Positions 1 to 5,007 of a DNA stretch of 5,007 nucleotides are shown in pieces. Within the stretch, counting starts at the first letter, position 1; each line of letters opens with the position of its first letter. Below the pieces are notes generated by a model that saw only the letters and a list, made by a program, of their open reading frames with translations, did not search any database and was not told the DNA's origin. Source of the DNA: Thermoplasmata archaeon (GTDB lineage: Archaea > Thermoplasmatota > Thermoplasmata > Thermoplasmatales > Thermoplasmataceae); assembly GCA_021797955.1 (NCBI GenBank), contig JAJZYV010000179.1, positions 1-5,007 on the forward strand, given 5' to 3'. The position numbers and the translations under genes were made by a program.

Positions 1-1
1 G

Positions 2-1114
2 CTTTTTCTGTTCTATGAAAAAAATTATGATGATCTTCTCAAATTGCTTCGAGAGAAATATCCAGAGGAATCCTACGCAACATCAACTTCAGATCGGGAA
101 ATTTTAAAGAAATCGTATGATTCAGCAATTAGGGCAAGGGCACTTGATGATTTGCGCTATGTACTTCCTGCATCAACACTAACTAATATTGGCATATCTG
201 GCAATACAAGAGCATTTATCAATCTTATTCAAAAACTGAATGCGTCAGGGAATGATGAGGCTAAAGCAATATCGAAGGGACTTTATGAAGAACTTGAACC
301 GGAATATCAGGAAATAATTCAGTCTGCCATCTCTAAACATGGAATGGAGCAGACGAATTACAGGATCAAACTTTCTGAGATTTCAAAAGTTCAAATGCAG
401 TTACCCGCAGGTCAATGCGGGATGGCAATAAAATCAGATTTAAATGAAAAAGAGGCCATTGATAAACTTCTTACAAACTTCTTTTATTCAAATGATTCTT
501 CATATTTTGAAATAGAGCAGTATGTAAAAAATCTAAATGTAAAAGAAAAAGAAGAAGTCATTCAGAAGATAATCGATGCCAGAAAAAATAGAAGGGACAA
601 GCTTCCAAGGTCATTTGAATCGATTAGATATACCGTAGAAGCGAATCTTAATTTTGGCGCTTTCAGAGACCTTCAACGGCACAGAATGTTTACCATATTA
701 AGGAAGCATCTTACTCCTGACTTTGGATATGATATTCCATCTGTAATTTCTTCCGAGGAATCTATGAGAACAGAATATCTCTCTCTCATGGAGGAAGCAA
801 AGAATATTTTCAAAAGCATTAGCTTATCAAGAAACAAAATCATAGCTCAATATACGATTCCATTTGCATACAAGCATCCAGTTCTAATACACGGTAATTT
901 TAGAGAATTCGCATATTTCATAGAATTGAGGAGCACTCCACAGGCGCACTATGATCTGAGAAATTTTTCCATAAAACTTTATGAAGAAATTGATAGGATC
1001 CATCCTAACTTATCTAGGCTTATTAAGTTCTGCGATAGGGGAGATTACCCATTAGGAAGATATTCCCAGGAGTATAGAAAACAGCAAAAAATGAAGCACT
1101 TGGGATTTGACTGA
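2..1114 (+). CDS. Tandem ThyX-like protein (flavin-dependent thymidylate synthase fold), 5'-truncated
   Basis: The frame is open from base 2, so the gene starts outside the window; 370 residues are visible. A TTG at 44 lies inside the gene and is not a credible start. Two successive ThyX-like parts can be seen. At 134-238 is the end of a first domain (DDLRYVLPASTLTNIG, then a GNTRAF segment), resembling the LP...NxR stretch of ThyX. From about 600 a second domain begins, with an LQRHRMFT motif (RHR at 677-685) and, at 896-961, NFREFAYFIELR...HYDLR, which parallels the NLRxxxxFLxLRxxxxAQxEIR block of ThyX. I recognise this as the roughly 500-residue two-domain COG1351-type family often labelled FAD-dependent thymidylate synthase. 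Canonical ThyX makes dTMP from dUMP with FAD and methylene-tetrahydrofolate. In the second domain the Ser, Asn-Glu and Arg-Tyr positions after RHR are absent, so true synthase activity is uncertain. Membership in the fold family is fairly sure; the function is not. No neighbour suggests a thymidylate role. Confidence 0.75.
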   Translation, partial: LFLFYEKNYDDLLKLLREKYPEESYATSTSDREILKKSYDSAIRARALDDLRYVLPASTLTNIGISGNTRAFINLIQKLNASGNDEAKAISKGLYEELEPEYQEIIQSAISKHGMEQTNYRIKLSEISKVQMQLPAGQCGMAIKSDLNEKEAIDKLLTNFFYSNDSSYFEIEQYVKNLNVKEKEEVIQKIIDARKNRRDKLPRSFESIRYTVEANLNFGAFRDLQRHRMFTILRKHLTPDFGYDIPSVISSEESMRTEYLSLMEEAKNIFKSISLSRNKIIAQYTIPFAYKHPVLIHGNFREFAYFIELRSTPQAHYDLRNFSIKLYEEIDRIHPNLSRLIKFCDRGDYPLGRYSQEYRKQQKMKHLGFD

Positions 1115-1177
1115 TATTGTATTTCAAAAAAGAACTTGAATTTAATTGAAAAAAAACCATATGAGGATTGGCTAAAG

Positions 1178-1227
1178 TACATTTATTATGGAGTCAAACT
1201 CTTTACAATCAAAATTGCATAAATGTA
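1178..1227. repeat. 9-bp perfect inverted repeat upstream of the thermosome gene
   Basis: TACATTTAT at 1178-1186 is matched by its exact reverse complement ATAAATGTA at 1219-1227, with 32 bases between. Neither the flanks nor the inner edges extend the pairing. It lies 42-91 bases upstream of the chaperonin TATA box, where an archaeal activator or repressor site could sit. In DNA this AT-rich a single 9-bp match can easily arise by chance, so a regulatory role is speculative. Confidence 0.2.
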
Positions 1228-1260
1228 AGGGAGTATTGGCTGTTAATCTGAAAATCATAT

Positions 1261-1276
1261 CAAAAAAGTTTATATT
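1261..1276 (+). promoter_or_regulatory. Archaeal BRE/TATA promoter of the thermosome gene
   Basis: A purine-rich CAAAAAAG (1261-1268, BRE-like) runs directly into TTTATATT (1269-1276), a good archaeal TATA box. The usual 22-27 base distance from box centre to start of transcription puts the first base of the mRNA at about 1296-1300. That leaves a short leader of about 15-19 bases that still contains the Shine-Dalgarno motif at 1301-1306. The position agrees with the next gene being transcribed on its own and not from the ThyX-like gene. Confidence 0.7.
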
Positions 1277-1300
1277 GAAGAACAAATTTATCCACCAATA

Positions 1301-1306
1301 GAGGTG
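1301..1306 (+). promoter_or_regulatory. Ribosome binding site of the thermosome gene
   Basis: GAGGTG is a six-base match to the complement of the archaeal 16S rRNA 3' end. It lies 8 bases before ATG 1315, which is ideal spacing, and about 23 bases before the second in-frame ATG at 1330. It therefore decides the start in favour of 1315. Confidence 0.75.
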
Positions 1307-1314
1307 TACAAATA

Positions 1315-2961
1315 ATGTTAACAGGAAATATGCCAATATTCGTGCTAAAAGAAGGGACAAACAGGGAACAGGGAAAGAATGCTCAGAAAGCAAACATAGA
1401 AGCCGCAAAGGCAATTGCCGATGCAGTTAGAACTACATTAGGTCCTAAGGGAATGGACAAGATGCTGGTTGATTCAATTGGGGATATAATCATATCAAAC
1501 GATGGCGCCACAATTCTCAAGGAAATGGATGTGGATCACCCAACTGCTAAGATGATTGTAGAGGTTGCCAGAGCACAGGATTCAGCTGTTGGAGATGGAA
1601 CAACAACGGCAGTTATACTTGCTGGTGAATTTCTTAAACAGGCTGAAGAGCTCCTTAGTCAGGGGGTTCACCCAACTGTTATTGCAAATGGTTACAGATT
1701 GGCTGTGAATGAGGTTAAAAAGAATCTTGAAGCCATAGCAACAAAATCTCTTGATGATAAGATATTAAAGCAGATTTCAGAAACTGCACTTTCTGGAAAG
1801 AACATAGGTTTAAAATCAGATATATTGAGTGATCTAGTTGTAAAGGCAGTTAATGCTGTTTCTGAGGAAAAAGGTGGAAAGATAAAAGTAGATACAGCTA
1901 ACATAAAGGTTGATAAAAAGTCAGGCGGAAGTGTAAACGATACACAATTCATAAGCGGACTCGTTATAGACAAGGAAAAAGTTCACTCAAAAATGCCTTC
2001 GATTGTAAAAGATGCAAAAATAGCCCTCATAGATTGCGCTCTTGAAATAAAAAAGACAGAAATAGAGGCAAAGGTTCAGATAACGGATCCATCAAGAATA
2101 CAGGACTTCCTGAATCAGGAATCTGATACATTCAAGCACATGGTGGAAAAGATAAAGGCCAGCAAGGCCACAGTAGTCCTATGTCAGAAAGGGATAGACG
2201 ATCTCGCTCAGCACTATCTTGCAAAAGATGGAATTTATGCAGTAAGAAGAGTAAAGAAGAGCGATATGGAAAAATTAGCTAAAGCTACAGGTGCAAAGAT
2301 AGTTACTAACCTCGATGATCTGACAGAATCAATGCTTGGCAAAGCCGAAAAAGTCGAGGAGAAAAAGATCAGCGATGACAGGATGACATTCATTACTGGA
2401 TGCGCAAACCCCAAGGCAGTTAGCATACTTATCAGAGGTGGAACTGAACATGTGGTTTCTGAAATTGAAAGATCATTGAATGATGCAATTCGCGTAGTTG
2501 CCATTACCAAGGAAGATGGGAGAACCTTACCAGGAGGAGGCGCAATAGAAGCTGAACTTGTCCTGAGGACGAGAAACTATGCTGCGTCAGTAGGGGGCAG
2601 AGAGCAGTTGGCCATAGAAGCATTTGCAAAAGCTCTCGAAGTAATCCCAAGAACACTTGCAGAAAATGCCGGTATGGATCCAATAAACACACTCATAAAC
2701 CTAAAGGCAGAACACGAACACGGCAAGATAGATTTCGGGATAGATTTCACCACAAACAAGATTGGAGATATGAAGGCAAAAGGAGTCTATGACCCTCTGA
2801 GAGTAAAGAGAAATGCTCTTGAAAGCGCTGTTGAAGTTGCTACCATGATCCTGAGAATTGACGATGTAATCGCCTCCAAGAAGAGCGGTCCAGGCGGCCA
2901 GGGAGGCGGCATGGGCGGTATGGGAGGCATGGGCGGTATGGGCGGAATGCCACCATACTGA
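1315..2961 (+). CDS. thsA: Thermosome alpha subunit (group II chaperonin)
   Basis: Complete 548-residue subunit of the archaeal thermosome, the cytosolic double-ring ATP-driven folding chamber with a built-in lid. Visible signatures: [10 protein letters not shown] (41-50), NDGATIL (62-68), GDGTTT (93-98, Mg-ATP binding, Asp94), the likely catalytic Asp390 in SLNDAIRVV, and PGGGAIE (406-412). The equatorial domain is formed by about 1-150 and 405-520, the intermediate by about 150-220 and 370-405, the apical by about 220-370. The segment at about 254-285 ([12 protein letters not shown] onwards) is the helical protrusion that closes the group II cavity in place of GroES. The N-terminus [15 protein letters not shown] matches the Thermoplasma alpha rather than the beta subunit as I remember them, hence the symbol. 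The C-terminus is a (GGM)5 tail ending in PPY. The gene has its own TATA box and a T-tract behind it. Thermoplasmas usually form hetero-oligomers, so a beta gene is expected elsewhere. Family assignment is essentially certain. Confidence 0.98.
   Translation: MLTGNMPIFVLKEGTNREQGKNAQKANIEAAKAIADAVRTTLGPKGMDKMLVDSIGDIIISNDGATILKEMDVDHPTAKMIVEVARAQDSAVGDGTTTAVILAGEFLKQAEELLSQGVHPTVIANGYRLAVNEVKKNLEAIATKSLDDKILKQISETALSGKNIGLKSDILSDLVVKAVNAVSEEKGGKIKVDTANIKVDKKSGGSVNDTQFISGLVIDKEKVHSKMPSIVKDAKIALIDCALEIKKTEIEAKVQITDPSRIQDFLNQESDTFKHMVEKIKASKATVVLCQKGIDDLAQHYLAKDGIYAVRRVKKSDMEKLAKATGAKIVTNLDDLTESMLGKAEKVEEKKISDDRMTFITGCANPKAVSILIRGGTEHVVSEIERSLNDAIRVVAITKEDGRTLPGGGAIEAELVLRTRNYAASVGGREQLAIEAFAKALEVIPRTLAENAGMDPINTLINLKAEHEHGKIDFGIDFTTNKIGDMKAKGVYDPLRVKRNALESAVEVATMILRIDDVIASKKSGPGGQGGGMGGMGGMGGMGGMPPY
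2905..2949 (+). repeat. (GGM)5 coding repeat at the thermosome C-terminus
   Basis: Five in-frame copies of Gly-Gly-Met (residues 531-545) are encoded by a 9-base unit of the form GGN GGN ATG; the third bases of the glycine codons vary (GGC, GGT, GGA). This is followed by PPY and stop. GGM tails are known in bacterial GroEL and in several archaeal thermosomes, where the flexible ends project into the cavity floor. The copy number could vary by slippage between strains. Confidence 0.85.
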
Positions 2962-3001
2962 AAAAGCAACACAAATTTAGTCTAAAATATTCTTCTCCCT
3001 A

Positions 3002-3009
3002 TTTTTTTT
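3002..3009 (+). terminator. T-tract transcription terminator after the thermosome gene
   Basis: Eight consecutive T on the coding strand, inside a longer pyrimidine-rich stretch (about 2990-3011), lie 41 bases past the stop codon. No stem-loop precedes them. Archaeal RNA polymerase terminates on such oligo-T runs without a hairpin, so this is a plausible end for the chaperonin transcript. Confidence 0.6.
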
Positions 3010-3019
3010 CCAATTAATC

Positions 3020-3027
3020 TTATTTAT
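3020..3027 (+). promoter_or_regulatory. Candidate TATA box of the sucCD operon
   Basis: TTATTTAT is an AT-rich octamer 28 bases before the TTG start of sucC. Using it would start transcription at about 3047-3052, giving an almost leaderless mRNA that begins within the Shine-Dalgarno motif. A weaker alternative, TAAAATAT at 2983-2990, would give a leader of about 40-45 bases with the ribosome site intact, but it lies before the T-tract. I cannot choose firmly between them. Confidence 0.4.
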
Positions 3028-3046
3028 GTTGAAATGATTTCCCTCC

Positions 3047-3052
3047 GGTGAT
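3047..3052 (+). promoter_or_regulatory. Ribosome binding site fixing the TTG start of sucC
   Basis: GGTGAT pairs with the inner part of the anti-Shine-Dalgarno sequence. It ends 3 bases before TTG 3056, normal spacing for this 3' half of the GGAGGTGAT consensus. An in-frame TGA at 3035-3037 excludes a start further upstream, and the family N-terminus starts exactly at this TTG. Confidence 0.6.
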
Positions 3053-3055
3053 TAT

Positions 3056-4162
3056 TTGAATCTCTATGAATATATGGGGAAATCCATTTTCAGAGAATAT
3101 GGAGTACCGGTACCCGAAGGCTATGTTGTTGAAAACTTAAGTGATGTGAAGGCTTTTACAAAGCCAGTTGTTATAAAATCCCAGATTTTGCTGGGCGGAA
3201 GAGGAAAGTCGGGCGGTATTAAATTCGCCAAAACTGAAGCAGACCTGAAAAAGGGGGTTTCGGAACTACTGGGATCAAAGATAAGGGACTATACTGTATC
3301 CAAAGTGCTCATAGAGGAAATGATCGATATTAAGAAAGAGCTCTATGTTAGCGTAACACTTGACAGAACATCAAGAAGTCCTATTATTATGGCGACCTCT
3401 CAGGGAGGAGTTGAAATAGAAACCCTGCCAAGAGAGAATATCTTCATAAAGACAGTTGATCCAATACTTGGATATTCTGATTTTATGTCAAGAGAAGCAA
3501 TTAAATTTATGGGATTAAGTCCGGAAGTAGGGAAACAGTTTGCGGGAATTCTAAGAAAACTATATCAAATATTCGAAGAAAAAGACTGTGAGTTGGTTGA
3601 GATTAATCCACTTGTAATTACAGGGGATGGTAAGGTAATAGCTGCAGATGCAAAGGTTATAATTGACAGCGATTCGATTTTCAGACACAAGGAATTCAAT
3701 GTTGTTGATCCTGAAAAAACCCCGCTAGAGCTTGAAGCTAACGCAGCTGGTTATTCATTCATCGAACTGAATGGAAACATAGGAGTCATAGCCAACGGAG
3801 CAGGTTTAACAATGGCCACACTGGATGCACTTACACTTCACAAGGGATATCCAAGAAATTTCCTTGATCTGGGTGGAACCGACAATGTTGAAATTGTTGC
3901 AAAGGCATTTGAGTTTGTGCTCAAAGCAAATCCAAAGGCAATTCTGGTAAACATTTTCGGAGGAGTCACAAAATGCGACACAGTTGCAACTGGAATAGTT
4001 GAGGCAAAGAGAAGGTATAAAATTGCACAGCAAATCGTTGTAAGACTTAGCGGAGTAAAGGAAGATGAGGGAAGAAAGATTCTTTCAGATGCAGGAATAG
4101 AAGCATTCCCGGGGATGATGAGTGCGATTGAGAGAGTTGTAAAAATTGCAGGAGGTAATTAA
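3056..4162 (+). CDS. sucC: Succinyl-CoA synthetase (ADP/GDP-forming) beta subunit
   Basis: Complete 368-residue beta subunit; E. coli SucC has 388. Together with SucD it interconverts succinyl-CoA + NDP + Pi and succinate + CoA + NTP in the TCA cycle, in the cytosol. The N-terminal ATP-grasp domain (about 1-225) shows the nucleotide loop ILLGGRGKSGG (44-54), EEMIDIKKELYVSV (87-100) and VEINPL (181-186). By alignment to E. coli from memory, Glu182 corresponds to the phosphohistidine-contacting Glu197 and Asn184/Asp198 to the Mg ligands Asn199/Asp213. The C-terminal ligase domain (about 235-368) carries NGAGLTMATLDAL (247-259), GGTDNVEIVAKAF and the phosphate-binding NIFGGVTKCD (299-308), then VVRLSG. 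The start is TTG, chosen because it gives the family N-terminus MNLYEYMGK, has a Shine-Dalgarno motif, and is preceded by an in-frame stop. The sequence does not settle ATP versus GTP use. sucD follows after a single base. Confidence 0.97.
   Translation: MNLYEYMGKSIFREYGVPVPEGYVVENLSDVKAFTKPVVIKSQILLGGRGKSGGIKFAKTEADLKKGVSELLGSKIRDYTVSKVLIEEMIDIKKELYVSVTLDRTSRSPIIMATSQGGVEIETLPRENIFIKTVDPILGYSDFMSREAIKFMGLSPEVGKQFAGILRKLYQIFEEKDCELVEINPLVITGDGKVIAADAKVIIDSDSIFRHKEFNVVDPEKTPLELEANAAGYSFIELNGNIGVIANGAGLTMATLDALTLHKGYPRNFLDLGGTDNVEIVAKAFEFVLKANPKAILVNIFGGVTKCDTVATGIVEAKRRYKIAQQIVVRLSGVKEDEGRKILSDAGIEAFPGMMSAIERVVKIAGGN
4151..4156 (+). promoter_or_regulatory. Ribosome binding site of sucD inside the end of sucC
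   Basis: GGAGGT, a strong Shine-Dalgarno match, doubles as the Gly-Gly codons before the last Asn of SucC and lies 7 bases before ATG 4164. With only one base between the sucC stop TAA (4160-4162) and the sucD ATG, terminating ribosomes can restart directly, which would favour the equal subunit output the heteromeric enzyme needs. Confidence 0.85.
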
Positions 4163-4163
4163 A

Positions 4164-5007
4164 ATGAGTTCATTTGTAGATGAAAACACAAAGGTAATAG
4201 TTCAGGGTATCACAGGTCACCAAGGCTCATTCCATGCCGGTGAAATGCTAAAGTTCGGCACAAAAATAGTGGCAGGAACATCTCCTGGAAAGGGTGGAAC
4301 TAAATTCATGGATAAAATTCCAATTTTTGACAATGTAAGCGAGACAATCCATCTAAAACCAGATGCAACCATGATAAGTGTTGCGGCGCCTTACGTTAAG
4401 GATGCAGCCATGGAAGCCATATATTCTGGCATTAAAATCATATACATACTGACAGAACATGTGCCTTTCCACGATTCCATGGAAATAGTGCACAATGCAA
4501 GAAGGATGGGTTCAATAGTTCTTGGACCAAACGGCCCAGGCATCACCGCAGTAGGTAAGTGTAAAATAGGTATTATGCCAAATAAGATTTTCAAAAAGGG
4601 AAAAATAGCAGTGGCTTCAAGAAGCGGAACCCTTACCTATGAAATTGTCAATGCCATAACCGAGGCAGGAATGGGAGAAAGTACAGTTATTGGACTGGGC
4701 GGAGATCCTGTCGTGGGAATGAATTACATAGATGTCCTCAAGGAATTCGAAAAGGATGATGAAACAGAGGAAATAGTTCTGGTTGGAGAAATCGGAGGAA
4801 GCAATGAAGAGATTGCTGCCAGATACATCAAGGAAAACATTTCCAAGAAAGTTGTTGCATATATAACCGGAAGAAGCGCCCCACAGGGAAAAAGGATGGG
4901 TCACGCAGGGGCAATCATCGAAAAGGGTGTTGGAACGGCTGAATCAAAAATAAAGGCATTTGGAGAAGCTGGCGTAAAAGTAGCTGAATATCCAGTTGAT
5001 ATCCCAT
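4164..5007 (+). CDS. sucD: Succinyl-CoA synthetase (ADP/GDP-forming) alpha subunit, 3'-truncated
   Basis: The frame is open to the window edge: 281 residues are visible, against 289 in E. coli SucD, so only about the last 8-10 are probably missing. The alpha subunit binds CoA and carries the histidine phosphorylated during catalysis. The N-terminal Rossmann CoA-binding domain shows QGITGHQGSFH (14-24) and TSPGKGG (39-45). The second domain shows ASRSGTLTYE (151-160), GLGGDPV (177-183), GEIGGS (208-213, with Glu209 matching E. coli Glu208) and the active-site loop GKRMGHAGAII (242-252) with phospho-acceptor His247 (codon 4902-4904). One departure is GPNGPG (121-126) where E. coli has GPNCPG: the CoA-site cysteine is a glycine. 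The other catalytic residues are present, so an active enzyme is expected. The ATG start has strong Shine-Dalgarno support and matches the family N-terminus. All six arginine codons are AGA or AGG. Confidence 0.97.
   Translation, partial: MSSFVDENTKVIVQGITGHQGSFHAGEMLKFGTKIVAGTSPGKGGTKFMDKIPIFDNVSETIHLKPDATMISVAAPYVKDAAMEAIYSGIKIIYILTEHVPFHDSMEIVHNARRMGSIVLGPNGPGITAVGKCKIGIMPNKIFKKGKIAVASRSGTLTYEIVNAITEAGMGESTVIGLGGDPVVGMNYIDVLKEFEKDDETEEIVLVGEIGGSNEEIAARYIKENISKKVVAYITGRSAPQGKRMGHAGAIIEKGVGTAESKIKAFGEAGVKVAEYPVDIP

Noticed and set aside
44..46. TTG at 44 as the start of the ThyX-like gene.
   Set aside because: The frame stays open to the window edge, there is no ribosome site before it, and starting there would cut the first ThyX-like domain in the middle.
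1188..1301. Plus-strand ORF of 37 codons in the gap before the thermosome gene (ATG at 1188, TAG at 1299-1301).
   Set aside because: It has no Shine-Dalgarno motif at usable distance and no good TATA box upstream. It runs straight through the chaperonin TATA box into its leader, and its Lys/Ile/Asn-rich composition just reflects AT-rich DNA.
1293..1306. Small hairpin CACC-aataga-GGTG that could cover the thermosome ribosome site, suggesting an RNA thermometer.
   Set aside because: The stem has only 4 base pairs, and the CACC arm lies at or upstream of the transcription start predicted from the TATA box, so it is probably not in the mRNA.
1330..1332. Second in-frame ATG (Met6) as the thermosome start.
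   Set aside because: The GAGGTG motif is correctly spaced for ATG 1315 and too far from 1330, and the additional residues match the N-terminus of the Thermoplasma alpha subunit.
1172..1414. Minus-strand open frame of 80 codons spanning the thermosome promoter and gene start.
   Set aside because: It overlaps the promoter and the conserved N-terminus of the chaperonin, has no start signals, and its hydrophobic Leu/Phe-rich translation is the expected antisense of Lys/Glu-rich coding sequence.
2235..2972. Several minus-strand open frames opposite the thermosome C-terminal half, including a Pro-rich one opposite the GGM repeat.
   Set aside because: They are antisense shadows of a certain gene: the Pro-Pro-Met/Ile repeats are only the reverse complement of the GGM codons.
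4617..4904. Minus-strand open frame of 95 codons opposite sucD.
   Set aside because: It lies wholly within the conserved sucD sequence, on the opposite strand, with no promoter or ribosome site. The similar frames at 4391-4594 and 3806-4033 were rejected for the same reason.

Overview
The window is a stretch of archaeal chromosome carrying four protein genes, all on the + strand. It most probably comes from the Thermoplasmatales (Thermoplasma, Ferroplasma, Cuniculiplasma and relatives). The evidence is a group II chaperonin of the Thermoplasma alpha type, TATA/BRE-like elements instead of -35/-10 boxes, T-tract termination, Shine-Dalgarno motifs matching the archaeal 16S tail, AT-rich DNA, and arginine codons that are mostly AGA/AGG. 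Genus-level assignment is not possible by eye.

Layout. (1) 2-1114: the C-terminal part of a long ThyX-like protein (tandem thymidylate-synthase-complementing fold), cut by the left edge of the window. (2) 1115-1314: a 200-bp gap holding the chaperonin promoter, a 9-bp inverted repeat and no convincing gene. (3) 1315-2961: a complete thermosome alpha subunit ending in a Gly-Gly-Met tail. (4) 2962-3055: a short gap with an 8-T terminator-like tract and the probable start signals of the next unit. (5) 3056-4162 and 4164-end: sucC and sucD, the beta and alpha subunits of succinyl-CoA synthetase, separated by one base; sucD is cut by the right edge about 8-10 residues before its expected end.

How they work together. 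sucC and sucD encode the two halves of one TCA-cycle enzyme and are almost certainly co-translated. The thermosome appears to be a single-gene unit with its own promoter and terminator, as expected for an abundant, stress-responsive chaperonin. The ThyX-like gene has no evident functional link to its neighbours here.

No previously undescribed system is visible; this reads as ordinary core-genome sequence. The points most worth a second look are the ThyX-like gene, whose visible second domain keeps only part of the flavin/dUMP signature, a Cys-to-Gly change in the CoA-site motif of SucD, and the translation-start arrangements of sucC and sucD.
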